From Chaunax sp. Z400 (lineage: Eukaryota > Chordata > Actinopteri > Lophiiformes > Chaunacidae), in NCBI GenBank assembly GCA_037577475.1, contig JBAGJB010000231.1:62001-126000 (forward strand): DNA of 64,000 nt, in the 5' to 3' direction. Shown here one piece after another: positions 1 to 11,424 of the stretch (position 1 is the first letter of the stretch; each line of letters opens with the position of its first letter). A program made the translations under genes and the position numbers. The notes under the pieces are model-generated. The model was given only the letters and a program-made list of their open reading frames with translations, searched no databases and was not told the DNA's origin.

Positions 1-4
1 CTCG

Positions 5-485
5 GGGATAAGCTCTTTCAATGGTTTTATGGGGTCTCCAAGAACGTCAGCAGGTAAACCGAGTCTCTACGATTTACGGTTCCCGAGATATGACATGTAT
101 TTTTGGTGATTTTTGGAATTTTTGTATCTCGGGAACGGAAGGTCGTAGAGACTCGTGGAGAAGTCTGGCGTGTTCAGAGACCACGAATTATGTCGGACGG
201 ATCATGGTCCCGAGTCTCTACGACCTTCCGTTCCCGAGTTATACTCAAGTTTATTTTCCCATTGAAGTGAATGGGGTTTGGTTCGCCTATAGTGAATGTG
301 TGTATCTCGGAAACGGAAGGTCGTAGAGACTCGGGACCAACGTCCGTCTAGGGTTTTATGTGGTCTCTGAGAACACCAGTCTTTGTCCCGAGTCTGTGCG
401 ACCTTCCTTTCCCGAGATATGACATGTCCAGTAGGGGCGTATTTTGAATGTCTGTATCTCGGGAACGGAAGGTCGTAGAGACTCG
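5..485. repeat. Trimer ab-cd-ef (481 bp)
   Basis: First complete trimer of the window. Left-type spacers, AACGTCAGC version of A. The E region reads TAGGGTTTTATG at about 350 where other copies have TAGGGGTTTATG. Confidence 0.93.
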
Positions 486-966
486 GGGATAAGCTCTTTC
501 AATGGTTTTATGGGGTCTCCAAGAATGCCAGCGGGTAAACCGAGTCTCTACGACTTACGGTTCCCGAGATATGACATGTATTTTTGGTGATTTTTGGAAT
601 TTTTGTATCTCGGGAACGGAAGGTGGTAGAGACTCGTGGAGAAGTCTGGCGTGTTCAGAGACCACGAATTATGTCGGACGGATCATGGTCCCGAGTCTCT
701 ACGACCTTCCGTTCCCGAGTTATACTCAAGTTTATTTTCCCATTGAAGTGAATGGGGTTTGGTCCGCCTATAGTGAATGTGTGTATCTCGGAAACGGAAG
801 GTCGTAGAGACTCGGGACCAACGTCCGTCTAGGGGTTTATGTGGTCTCTGAGAACACCAGTCTTTGTCCCGAGTCTGTGCGACCTTCCTTTCCCGAGATA
901 TGACATGTCCAGTAGGGGCGTATTTTGAATGTCTGTATCTCGGGAACGGAAGGTCGTAGAGACTCG

Positions 967-1060
967 CGGACAAGTGTGGGTTAGGGGTTAGGGTTAGGGT
1001 TAGGGTTAGGGTTAAGGGGATAAAAACTCAATGGGGGCCCTACCCGGGTTGGTAACTTTT
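967..1060 (+). repeat. Telomere-repeat module T1
   Basis: 94-bp core with five intact TTAGGG and TTAAGGGG at the end; right part reads CAATGGGGGCCCTACCCGGG. All T modules start CGGACAAGTGTGGG and end GGTTGGTAACTTTT, after which comes a shortened M+ that lacks its first five bases. Confidence 0.95.
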
Positions 1061-1715
1061 GAACGGAAGGTCGTAGAGACTCGGGGATAAGCTCTTTCAA
1101 TGGTTTTATGGGGTCTCCAAGAACGTCAGCAGGTAAACCGAGTCTCTACGATTTACGGTTCCCGAGATATGACATGTATTTTTGGTGATTTTTGGAATTT
1201 TTGTATCTCGGGAACGGAAGGTCGTAGAGACTCGTGGAGAAGTCTGGCGTGTTCAGAGACCACGAATTATGTCGGACGGATCATGGTCCCGAGTCTCTAC
1301 GACCTTCCGTTCCCGAGTTATACTCAAGTTTATTTTCCCATTGAAGTGAATGGGGTTTGGTTCGCCTATAGTGAATGTGTGTATCTCGGAAACGGAAGGT
1401 CGTAGAGACTCGGGACCAACGTCCGTCTAGGGGTTTATGTGGTCTCTGAGAACACCAGTCTTTGTCCCGAGTCTGTGCGACCTTCCTTTCCCGAGATATG
1501 ACATGTCCAGTAGGGGCGTATTTTGAATGTCTGTATCTCGGGAACGGAAGGTCGTAGAGACTCGGGGATAAGCTCTTTCAATGGTTTTATGGGGTCTCCA
1601 AGAATGCCAGCGGGTAAACCGAGTCTCTACGACTTACGGTTCCCGAGATATGACATGTATTTTTGGTGATTTTTGGAATTTTTGTATCTCGGGAACGGAA
1701 GGTCGTAGAGACTCG

Positions 1716-1809
1716 CGGACAAGTGTGGGTTAGGGGTTAGGGTTAGGGTTAGGGTTAGGGTTAAGGGGATAAAAACTCAATCGGGGCCCTACCCGGGTTG
1801 GTAACTTTT
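1716..1809 (+). repeat. Telomere-repeat module T2
   Basis: 94 bp, five TTAGGG. Follows a B spacer unit, and reads CAATCGGGGCCC in place of CAATGGGGGCCC. Confidence 0.95.
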
Positions 1810-2794
1810 GAACGGAAGGTCGTAGAGACTCGGGGATAAGCTCTTTCAACGGTTTTATGGGGTCTCCAAGAACGTCAGCAGGTAAACCGAGTCTCTACGA
1901 CTTACGGTTCCCGAGATATGACATGTATTTTTGGTGATTTTTGGAATTTTTGTATCTCGGGAACAGAAGGTCGTAGAGACTCGTGGAGAAGTCTGGCGTG
2001 TTCAGAGACCACGAATTATGTCGGACGGATCATGGTCCCGAGTCTCTACGACCTTCCGTTCCCGAGTTATACTCAAGTTTATTTTCCCATTGAAGTGAAT
2101 GGGGTTTGGTTCGCCTATAGTGAATGTGTGAATCTCGGAAACGGAAGGTCGTAGAGACTCGGGACCAACGTCCGTCTAGGGGTTTATGTGGTCTCTGAGA
2201 ACACCAGTCTTTGTCCCGAGTCTGTGCGACCTTCCTTTCCCGAGATATGACATGTCCAGTAGGGGCGTATTTTGAATGTCTGTATCTCGGGAACGGAAGG
2301 TCGTAGAGACTCGGGGATAAGCTCTTTCAATGGTTTTATGGGGTCTCCAAGAATGCCAGCGGGTAAACCGAGTCTCTACGACTTACGGTTCCCGAGATAT
2401 GACATGTATTTTTGGTGATTTTTGGAATTTTTGTATCTCGGGAACGGAAGGTCGTAGAGACTCGGGGAGAAGTCTGGCGTGTTCAGAGACCACGAATTAT
2501 GTCCGACGGATCATGGTCCCGAGTTTCTACGACCTTCCGTTCCCGAGTTATACTCAAGTTTATTTTCCCATTGAAGTGAATGGGGTTTGGTTCGCCTATA
2601 GTGAATGTGTGTATCTCGGAAACGGAAGGTCGTAGAGACTCGGGACCAACGTCCGTCTAGGGGTTTATGTGGTCTCTGAGAACACCAGTCTTTGTCCCGA
2701 GTCTGTGCGACCTTCCTTTCCCGAGATATGACATGTCCAGTAGGGGCGTATTTTGAATGTCTGTATCTCGGGAACGGAAGGTCGTAGAGACTCG

Positions 2795-2946
2795 TGGAGA
2801 AGTCTGGCGTGTTCAGAGACCACGAATTATGTCGGACGGATCATGGTCCCGAGTCTCTACGACCTTCCTTTCCCGAGATATGACATGTCCAGTAGGGGCG
2901 TATTTTGAATGTCTGTATCTCGGGAACGGAAGGTCGTAGAGACTCG
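2795..2946. repeat. Hybrid C-F monomer, left type
   Basis: A C spacer is followed by spacer F instead of D. The minus motif starts C-type (CTCTACGACC) and ends E-type (CCTTTCCCGAG), so the crossover lies inside the 28-bp motif. Confidence 0.92.
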
Positions 2947-3427
2947 GGGATAAGCTCTTTCAATGGTTTTATGGGGTCTCCAAGAATGCCAGCGGGTAAA
3001 CCGAGTCTCTACGACTTACGGTTCCCGAGATATGACATGTATTTTTGGTGATTTTTGGAATTTTTGTATCTCGGGAACGGAAGGTCGTAGAGACTCGTGG
3101 AGAAGTCTGGCGTGTTCAGAGACCACGAATTATGTCGGACGGATCATGGTCCCGAGTCTCTACGACCTTCCGTTCCCGAGTTATACTCAAGTTTATTTTC
3201 CCATTGAAGTGAATGGGGTTTGGTCCGCCTATAGTGAATGTGTGTATCTCGGAAACGGAAGGTCGTAGAGACTCGGGACCAACGTCCGTCTAGGGGTTTA
3301 TGTGGTCTCTGAGAACACCAGTCTTTGTCCCGAGTCTGTGCGACCTTCCTTTCCCGAGATATGACATGTCCAGTAGGGGCGTATTTTGAATGTCTGTATC
3401 TCGGGAACGGAAGGTCGTAGAGACTCG

Positions 3428-3521
3428 CGGACAAGTGTGGGTTAGGGGTTAGGGTTAGGGTTAGGGTTAGGGTTAAGGGGATAAAAACTCAATGGGGGCC
3501 CTACCCGGGTTGGTAACTTTT
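3428..3521 (+). repeat. Telomere-repeat module T3
   Basis: 94 bp, same type as T1. Confidence 0.95.
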
Positions 3522-4506
3522 GAACGGAAGGTCGTAGAGACTCGGGGATAAGCTCTTTCAATGGTTTTATGGGGTCTCCAAGAACGTCAGCAGGTAAACC
3601 GAGTCTCTACGATTTACGGTTCCCGAGATATGACATGTATTTTTGGTGATTTTTGGAATTTTTGTATCTCGGGAACGGAAGGTCGTAGAGACTCGTGGAG
3701 AAGTCTGGCGTGTTCAGAGACCACGAATTATGTCGGACGGATCAGGGTCCCGAGTCTCTACGACCTTCCGTTCCCGAGTTATACTCAAGTTTATTTTCCC
3801 ATTGAAGTGAATGGGGTTTGGTTCGCCTATAGTGAATGTGTGTATCTCGGAAACGGAAGGTCGTAGAGACTCGGGACCAACGTCCGTCTAGGGGTTTGTG
3901 TGGTCTCTTAGAACACCAGTCTTTGTCCCGAGTCTGTGCGACCTTCCTTTCCCGAGATATGACATGTCCAGTAGGGGCGTATTTTGAATGTCTGTATCTC
4001 GGGAACGGAAGGTCGTAGAGACTCGGGGATAAGCTCTTTCAATGGTTTTATGGGGTCTCCAAGAATGCCAGCGGGTAAACCGAGTCTCTACGACTTACGG
4101 TTCCCGAGATATGACATGTATTTTTGGTGATTTTTGGAATTTTTGTATCTCGGGAACGGAAGGTCGTAGACACTCGGGGAGAAGTCTGGCGTGTTCAGAG
4201 ACCACGAATTATGTCCGACGGATCATGGTCCCGAGTTTCTACGACCTTCCGTTCCCGAGTTATACTCAAGTTTATTTTCCCATTGAAGTGAATGGGGTTT
4301 GGTTCGCCTATAGTGAATGTGTGTATCTCGGAAACGGAAGGTCGTAGAGACTCGGGACCAACGTCCGTCTAGGGGTTTATGTGGTCTCTGAGAACACCAG
4401 TCTTTGTCCCGAGTCTGTGCGACCTTCCTTTCCCGAGATATGACATGTCCAGTAGGGGCGTATTTTGAATGTCTGTATCTCGGGAACGGAAGGTCGTAGA
4501 GACTCG

Positions 4507-4658
4507 TGGAGAAGTCTGGCGTGTTCAGAGACCACGAATTATGTCGGACGGATCATGGTCCCGAGTCTCTACGACCTTCCTTTCCCGAGATATGACATGT
4601 CCAGTAGGGGCGTATTTTGAATGTCTGTATCTCGGGAACGGAAGGTCGTAGAGACTCG
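4507..4658. repeat. Hybrid C-F monomer, left type
   Basis: Same join as at 2795, in copy 2 of the 1712-bp repeat. Confidence 0.92.
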
Positions 4659-5139
4659 GGGATAAGCTCTTTCAATGGTTTTATGGGGTCTCCAAGAATG
4701 CCAGCGGGTAAACCGAGTCTCTACGACTTACGGTTCCCGAGATATGACATGTATTTTTGGTGATTTTTGGAATTTTTGTATCTCGGGAACGGAAGGTCGT
4801 AGAGACTCGTGGAGAAGTCTGGCGTGTTCAGAGACCACGAATTATGTCGGACGGATCATGGTCCCGAGTCTCTACGACCTTCCGTTCCCGAGTTATACTC
4901 AAGTTTATTTTCCCATTGAAGTGAATGGGGTTTGGTCCGCCTATAGTGAATGTGTGTATCTCGGAAACGGAAGGTCGTAGAGACTCGGGACCAACGTCCG
5001 TCTAGGGGTTTATGTGGTCTCTGAGAACACCAGTCTTTGTCCCGAGTCTGTGCGACCTTCCTTTCCCGAGATATGACATGTCCAGTAGGGGCGTATTTTG
5101 AATGTCTGTATCTCGGGAACGGAAGGTCGTAGAGACTCG

Positions 5140-5233
5140 CGGACAAGTGTGGGTTAGGGGTTAGGGTTAGGGTTAGGGTTAGGGTTAAGGGGATAAAAAC
5201 TCAATGGGGGCCCTACCCGGGTTGGTAACTTTT
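5140..5233 (+). repeat. Telomere-repeat module T4
   Basis: 94 bp, same type as T1; equivalent of T1 at +4173 bp. Confidence 0.95.
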
Positions 5234-5737
5234 GAACGGAAGGTCGTAGAGACTCGGGGATAAGCTCTTTCAATGGTTTTATGGGGTCTCCAAGAACGTC
5301 AGCAGGTAAACCGAGTCTCTACGATTTACGGTTCCCGAGATATGACATGTATTTTTGGTGATTTTTGGAATTTTTGTATCTCGGGAACGGAAGGTCGTAG
5401 AGACTCGTGGAGAAGTCTGGCGTGTTCAGAGACCACGAATTATGTCGGACGGATCATGGTCCCGAGTCTCTACGACCTTCCGTTCCCGAGTTATACTCAA
5501 GTTTATTTTCCCATTGAAGTGAATGGGGTTTGGTTCGCCTATAGTGAATGTGTGTATCTCGGAAACGGAAGGTCGTAGAGACTCGGGACCAACGTCCGTC
5601 TAGGGGTTTATGTGGTCTCTGAGAACACCAGTCTTTGTCCCGAGTCTGTGCGACCTTCCTTTCCCGAGATATGACATGTCCAGTAGGGGCGTATTTTGAA
5701 TGTCTGTATCTCGGGAACGGAAGGTCGTAGAGACTCG

Positions 5738-6005
5738 GGGATAAGCTCTTTCAATGGTTTTATGGGGTCTCCAAGAATGCCAGCGGGTAAACCGAGTCTC
5801 TACGACTTACGGTTCCCGAGATATGACATGTATTTTTGGTGATTTTTGGAATTTTTGTATCTCGGGAACGGAAGGTCGTAGAGACTCGCGGACAAGTGTG
5901 GGTTAGGGGTTAGGGTTAGGGTTAGGGTTAGGGTTAAGGGGATAAAAACTCAATCGGGGCCCTACCCGGGTTGGTAACTTTTGAACGGAAGGTCGTAGAG
6001 ACTCG
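5738..6005. repeat. Short unit ab-T (268 bp)
   Basis: The telomere module follows spacer B directly. The only other unit of this kind is at 1565-1832. Everywhere else T follows spacer F. Confidence 0.92.
5889..5982 (+). repeat. Telomere-repeat module T5
   Basis: 94 bp, same type as T2 and also placed after spacer B; equivalent of T2 at +4173 bp. Confidence 0.95.
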
Positions 6006-6486
6006 GGGATAAGCTCTTTCAACGGTTTTATGGGGTCTCCAAGAACGTCAGCAGGTAAACCGAGTCTCTACGACTTACGGTTCCCGAGATATGACATGTA
6101 TTTTTGGTGATTTTTGGAATTTTTGTATCTCGGGAACAGAAGGTCGTAGAGACTCGTGGAGAAGTCTGGCGTGTTCAGAGACCACGAATTATGTCGGACG
6201 GATCATGGTCCCGAGTCTCTACGACCTTCCGTTCCCGAGTTATACTCAAGTTTATTTTCCCATTGAAGTGAATGGGGTTTGGTTCGCCTATAGTGAATGT
6301 GTGAATCTCGGAAACGGAAGGTCGTAGAGACTCGGGACCAACGTCCGTCTAGGGGTTTATGTGGTCTCTGAGAACACCAGTCTTTGTCCCGAGTCTGTGC
6401 GACCTTCCTTTCCCGAGATATGACATGTCCAGTAGGGGCGTATTTTGAATGTCTGTATCTCGGGAACGGAAGGTCGTAGAGACTCG

Positions 6487-6638
6487 TGGAGAAGTCTGGC
6501 GTGTTCAGAGACCACGAATTATGTCGGACGGATCATGGTCCCGAGTCTCTACGACCTTCCTTTCCCGAGATATGACATGTCCAGTAGGGGCGTATTTTGA
6601 ATGTCTGTATCTCGGGAACGGAAGGTCGTAGAGACTCG
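6487..6638. repeat. Hybrid C-F monomer, left type
   Basis: Same join as at 2795, in copy 3. Confidence 0.92.
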
Positions 6639-7119
6639 GGGATAAGCTCTTTCAATGGTTTTATGGGGTCTCCAAGAATGCCAGCGGGTAAACCGAGTCT
6701 CTACGACTTACGGTTCCCGAGATATGACATGTATTTTTGGTGATTTTTGGAATTTTTGTATCTCGGGAACGGAAGGTCGTAGAGACTCGTGGAGAAGTCT
6801 GGCGTGTTCAGAGACCACGAATTATGTCGGACGGATCATGGTCCCGAGTCTCTACGACCTTCCGTTCCCGAGTTATACTCAAGTTTATTTTCCCATTGAA
6901 GTGAATGGGGTTTGGTCCGCCTATAGTGAATGTGTGTATCTCGGAAACGGAAGGTCGTAGAGACTCGGGACCAACGTCCGTCTAGGGGTTTATGTGGTCT
7001 CTGAGAACACCAGTCTTTGTCCCGAGTCTGTGCGACCTTCCTTTCCCGAGATATGACATGTCCAGTAGGGGCGTATTTTGAATGTCTGTATCTCGGGAAC
7101 GGAAGGTCGTAGAGACTCG

Positions 7120-7213
7120 CGGACAAGTGTGGGTTAGGGGTTAGGGTTAGGGTTAGGGTTAGGGTTAAGGGGATAAAAACTCAATGGGGGCCCTACCCGG
7201 GTTGGTAACTTTT
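7120..7213 (+). repeat. Telomere-repeat module T6
   Basis: 94 bp, same type as T1. Confidence 0.95.
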
Positions 7214-8198
7214 GAACGGAAGGTCGTAGAGACTCGGGGATAAGCTCTTTCAATGGTTTTATGGGGTCTCCAAGAACGTCAGCAGGTAAACCGAGTCTCT
7301 ACGATTTACGGTTCCCGAGATATGACATGTATTTTTGGTGATTTTTGGAATTTTTGTATCTCGGGAACGGAAGGTCGTAGAGACTCGTGGAGAAGTCTGG
7401 CGTGTTCAGAGACCACGAATTATGTCGGACGGATCAGGGTCCCGAGTCTCTACGACCTTCCGTTCCCGAGTTATACTCAAGTTTATTTTCCCATTGAAGT
7501 GAATGGGGTTTGGTTCGCCTATAGTGAATGTGTGTATCTCGGAAACGGAAGGTCGTAGAGACTCGGGACCAACGTCCGTCTAGGGGTTTGTGTGGTCTCT
7601 TAGAACACCAGTCTTTGTCCCGAGTCTGTGCGACCTTCCTTTCCCGAGATATGACATGTCCAGTAGGGGCGTATTTTGAATGTCTGTATCTCGGGAACGG
7701 AAGGTCGTAGAGACTCGGGGATAAGCTCTTTCAATGGTTTTATGGGGTCTCCAAGAATGCCAGCGGGTAAACCGAGTCTCTACGACTTACGGTTCCCGAG
7801 ATATGACATGTATTTTTGGTGATTTTTGGAATTTTTGTATCTCGGGAACGGAAGGTCGTAGACACTCGGGGAGAAGTCTGGCGTGTTCAGAGACCACGAA
7901 TTATGTCCGACGGATCATGGTCCCGAGTTTCTACGACCTTCCGTTCCCGAGTTATACTCAAGTTTATTTTCCCATTGAAGTGAATGGGGTTTGGTTCGCC
8001 TATAGTGAATGTGTGTATCTCGGAAACGGAAGGTCGTAGAGACTCGGGACCAACGTCCGTCTAGGGGTTTATGTGGTCTCTGAGAACACCAGTCTTTGTC
8101 CCGAGTCTGTGCGACCTTCCTTTCCCGAGATATGACATGTCCAGTAGGGGCGTATTTTGAATGTCTGTATCTCGGGAACGGAAGGTCGTAGAGACTCG

Positions 8199-8350
8199 TG
8201 GAGAAGTCTGGCGTGTTCAGAGACCACGAATTATGTCGGACGGATCATGGTCCCGAGTCTCTACGACCTTCCTTTCCCGAGATATGACATGTCCAGTAGG
8301 GGCGTATTTTGAATGTCTGTATCTCGGGAACGGAAGGTCGTAGAGACTCG
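8199..8350. repeat. Hybrid C-F monomer, left type
   Basis: Same join as at 2795, in copy 4. Confidence 0.92.
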
Positions 8351-8831
8351 GGGATAAGCTCTTTCAATGGTTTTATGGGGTCTCCAAGAATGCCAGCGGG
8401 TAAACCGAGTCTCTACGACTTACGGTTCCCGAGATATGACATGTATTTTTGGTGATTTTTGGAATTTTTGTATCTCGGGAACGGAAGGTCGTAGAGACTC
8501 GTGGAGAAGTCTGGCGTGTTCAGAGACCACGAATTATGTCGGACGGATCATGGTCCCGAGTCTCTACGACCTTCCGTTCCCGAGTTATACTCAAGTTTAT
8601 TTTCCCATTGAAGTGAATGGGGTTTGGTCCGCCTATAGTGAATGTGTGTATCTCGGAAACGGAAGGTCGTAGAGACTCGGGACCAACGTCCGTCTAGGGG
8701 TTTATGTGGTCTCTGAGAACACCAGTCTTTGTCCCGAGTCTGTGCGACCTTCCTTTCCCGAGATATGACATGTCCAGTAGGGGCGTATTTTGAATGTCTG
8801 TATCTCGGGAACGGAAGGTCGTAGAGACTCG

Positions 8832-8925
8832 CGGACAAGTGTGGGTTAGGGGTTAGGGTTAGGGTTAGGGTTAGGGTTAAGGGGATAAAAACTCAATGGG
8901 GGCCCTACCCGGGTTGGTAACTTTT
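8832..8925 (+). repeat. Telomere-repeat module T7
   Basis: 94 bp, same type as T1; last of the left subfamily. Confidence 0.95.
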
Positions 8926-9429
8926 GAACGGAAGGTCGTAGAGACTCGGGGATAAGCTCTTTCAATGGTTTTATGGGGTCTCCAAGAACGTCAGCAGGTA
9001 AACCGAGTCTCTACGATTTACGGTTCCCGAGATATGACATGTATTTTTGGTGATTTTTGGAATTTTTGTATCTCGGGAACGGAAGGTCGTAGAGACTCGT
9101 GGAGAAGTCTGGCGTGTTCAGAGACCACGAATTATGTCGGACGGATCAGGGTCCCGAGTCTCTACGACCTTCCGTTCCCGAGTTATACTCAAGTTTATTT
9201 TCCCATTGAAGTGAATGGGGTTTGGTTCGCCTATAGTGAATGTGTGTATCTCGGAAACGGAAGGTCGTAGAGACTCGGGACCAACGTCCGTCTAGGGGTT
9301 TGTGTGGTCTCTTAGAACACCAGTCTTTGTCCCGAGTCTGTGCGACCTTCCTTTCCCGAGATATGACATGTCCAGTAGGGGCGTATTTTGAATGTCTGTA
9401 TCTCGGGAACGGAAGGTCGTAGAGACTCG

Positions 9430-9910
9430 GGGATAAGCTCTTTCAATGGTTTTATGGGGTCTCCAAGAATGCCAGCGGGTAAACCGAGTCTCTACGACTT
9501 ACGGTTCCCGAGATATGACATGTATTTTTGGTGATTTTTGGAATTTTTGTATCTCGGGAACGGAAGGTCGTAGACACTCGGGGAGAAGTCTGGCGTGTTC
9601 AGAGACCACGAATTATGTCCGACGGATCAGGGTCCCGAGTCTCTACGACCTTCCGTTCCCGAGTTATACTCAAGTTTATTTTCCCATTGAAGTGAATGGG
9701 CTTTGGTTCGCCTATAGTGAATGTGTGTATCTCGGAAACGGAAGGTCGTAGAGACTCGGGACCAACGTCCGTCTAGGGGTTTATGTGGTCTCTGAGAACA
9801 CCAGTCTTTGTCCCGAGTCTGTGCGACCTTCCTTTCCCGAGATATGACATGTCCAGTAGGGGCGTATTTTGAATGTCTGTATCTCGGGAACGGAAGGTCG
9901 TAGAGACTCG
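9430..9910. repeat. Boundary trimer: left-type ab, right-type cd-ef
   Basis: The A and B spacers match 7718 (AATGCCAGCGGG, GAATTTTTGTAT, TAGACACTC). Inside C the sequence switches to GGATCAGGG and D becomes GGGCTTTGG. The switch lies at about 9629, where left copies of this unit read GGATCATGG. Confidence 0.85.
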
Positions 9911-10518
9911 GGGATAAGCTCTTTCAATGGTTTTATGGAGTCTCCAAGAACGGCAGCAGGTAAACCGAGTCTCTACGACTTACGGTTCCCGAGATATGAC
10001 ATGTATTTTTGGTGATTTTTTGAATGTTTGTATCTCGGGAACGGAAGGTCGTAGAGACTCGGGGAGAAGTCTGGCGTGTTCAGGGACCACGAATTATGTC
10101 CGACCGATCAGGGTCCCGAGTCTCTACGACCTTCCGTTCCCGAGTTATACTCAAGTTTATTTTCCCATTGAAGTGAATGGGGTTTGGTTCGCCTATAGTG
10201 AATGTGTGTATCTCTGAAACGGAAGGTCGTAGAGACTCGGGACCAACGTCCTTCTAGGGGTTTATGTGGTCCCTGAGAACACCAGTCTTTGTCCCGAGTC
10301 TGTGCGACCTTCCTTTCCCGAGATATGACATGTCCAGTAGGGGCGTATTTTGAATGTCTGTATCTCGGGAACGGAAGGTCGTAGAGACTAGCGGACAAGT
10401 GTGGGTTAGGGGTTAGGGTTAGGGTTAGGGTTAGGGTTAGGTTAGGTTAAGGGGATAAAAACTCAATCGGGGCCGTACCCGGGTTGGTAACTTTTGAACG
10501 GAAGGTCGTAGAGACTCG
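9911..10518. repeat. Trimer plus T (608 bp)
   Basis: First fully right-type trimer. Marks: TTTTATGGAGTCTCC in A, GACCGATCAGGG in C, CTCTGAAACGG after D and CGTCCTTCTAGG in E. These same marks return at 13110 and 62330, so this unit type is spread over the array. Confidence 0.88.
10392..10495 (+). repeat. Telomere-repeat module T8
   Basis: 104 bp, five TTAGGG followed by TTAGGTTAGGTTAAGGGG. First right-type T; preceded by GAGACTAG and reading GGGGCCGTACCC. Confidence 0.95.
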
Positions 10519-10670
10519 GGGATAAGCTCTTTCAATGGTTTTATGGGGTCTCCAAGAACGCCAGCAGGTAAACCGAGGCCCTACGACTTACGGTTCCCGA
10601 GATATGACATGTCCAGTAGGGGCGTATTTTGAATGTCTGTATCTCGGGAACGGAAGGTCGTAGAGACTCG
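10519..10670. repeat. Hybrid A-F monomer
   Basis: Spacer A and its motif join spacer F. B and F both start ATATGACATGT, so the crossover lies in that shared 11 bp or the motif end next to it. Confidence 0.9.
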
Positions 10671-10822
10671 GGACCAACGTCCGTCTAGGGGTTTATGTGG
10701 TCTCTGAGAACACCAGTCTTTGTCCCGAGTCTGTGCGACCTTCCTTTCCCGAGATATGACATGTCCAGTAGGGGCGTATTTTGAATGTCTGTATCTCGGG
10801 AATGGAAGGTCGTAGAGACTCA
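10519..10822. repeat. Hybrid A-F monomer followed by ef
   Basis: Spacer A with its own minus motif (GGCCCTACGACTTACGG) runs directly into spacer F instead of B. A normal ef monomer follows from 10671. Confidence 0.88.
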
Positions 10823-11424
10823 GGGATAAGCTCTTTCAATGGTTTTATGGAGTCTCCAAGAACGCCAGCAGGTAAACCGAGTCTCTACGACTTACGGTTC
10901 CCGAGATATGACATGTATTTTTGGTGATTTTTGGAATGTTTGTATCTCGGGAACGGAAGGTCGTAGAGACTCGGGGAGAAGTCTGGCGTGTTCAGGGACC
11001 ACGAATTATGTCCGACGGATCAGGGTCCCGAGTCTCTACGACCTTCCGTTCCCGAGTTATACTCAAGTTTATTTTCCCATTGAAGTGAATGGGGTTTGGT
11101 TCGCCTATAGTGAATGTGTGTATCTCGGAAACGGAAGGTCGTAGAGACTCGGGACCAACGTCCGTCTAGGGGTTTATGTGGTCTCTGAGAACACCAGTCT
11201 TTGTCCCGAGTCTGTGCGACCTTCCTTTCCCGAGATATGACATGTCCAGTAGGGGCGTATTTTGAATGTCTGTATCTCGGGAACGGAAGGTCGTACAGAC
11301 TAGCGGACAAGTGTGGGTTAGGGGTTAGGGTTAGGGTTAGGGTTAGGTTAGGTTAAGGGGATAAAAACTCAATCGGGGCCGTACCCGGGTTGGTAACTTT
11401 TGAACGGAAGGTCGTAGAGACTCG
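10823..11424. repeat. Trimer plus T (602 bp)
   Basis: Standard order ab-cd-ef-T with a 98-bp T core. The motif before T reads GTACAGACTAG in place of GTAGAGACTCG. Confidence 0.9.
11304..11401 (+). repeat. Telomere-repeat module T9
   Basis: 98 bp, four TTAGGG plus two TTAGG. Preceded by GTACAGACTAG; GGGGCCGTACCC. Confidence 0.95.

Larger units (their letters stand above)
486..2313. repeat. Block abcdef-T, abcdef, ab-T, abcdef (first copy of the 4173-bp-offset duplication)
   Basis: Sub-units begin at 486, 1084, 1565 and 1833. The same order recurs at 4659-6486, exactly 4173 bp to the right. Shared private marks include AACAGAAGG before the C spacer at about 1964 and 6137, and GTGAATCTCGG in place of GTGTATCTCGG at about 2128 and 6301. 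One difference is AGGTGGTAG at about 622, which is AGGTCGTAG in the second copy. Confidence 0.9.
2314..4025. repeat. 1712-bp higher-order repeat, copy 1
   Basis: Order: abcdef, hybrid C-F monomer, abcdef-T, abcdef (sub-units from 2314, 2795, 2947 and 3545). The last trimer has the variants TAGGGGTTTGTGTGG and CTCTTAGAAC near 3893-3910, which are shared with copies 3 and 4. Confidence 0.9.
4026..5737. repeat. 1712-bp higher-order repeat, copy 2
   Basis: Same order as copy 1. The final trimer has CATGG and normal GTTTATGTGG, like the trimer at 1084, showing that this copy is a chimera of the 1712-bp unit and the 486-2313 block. Confidence 0.9.
6006..7717. repeat. 1712-bp higher-order repeat, copy 3
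   Basis: Its first trimer is the one carrying AACAGAAGG and GTGAATCTCGG (as at 1833), joined directly to the C-F hybrid, so one 481-bp trimer present at 2314 is missing. That is why the offset to the left copies changes from 4173 to 3692 bp inside this unit. Confidence 0.88.
7718..9429. repeat. 1712-bp higher-order repeat, copy 4
   Basis: Same order and private marks as copy 1, including TAGACACTCGG before the first C spacer (7861) and the GTTTGTGTGG variant near 9300. Confidence 0.9.
5..9600. repeat. Left subfamily of the array
   Basis: Diagnostic bases separate this stretch from the rest. B spacers end GAATTTTTGTAT instead of GAATGTTTGTAT. Many C spacers begin TGGAGAAG after the motif and contain TGTCGGACGGATCATGG rather than TGTCCGACGGATCAGGG. 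A spacers alternate between AACGTCAGCAGG and AATGCCAGCGGG. T modules are all 94-bp cores with five intact TTAGGG. Some C spacers here (for example from 2465 and 4177) already carry the right-type TGTCCGACGG with left-type CATGG, so the subfamily is itself mosaic. Confidence 0.85.

Noticed and set aside
21..326. ORF of 101 codons on + and its many near copies as genes
   Set aside because: It spans A, M, B, M, C, M and D of the satellite, recurs wherever that module order recurs, and is truncated or lost by single-base differences between copies. Frame and strand have no coding pattern.
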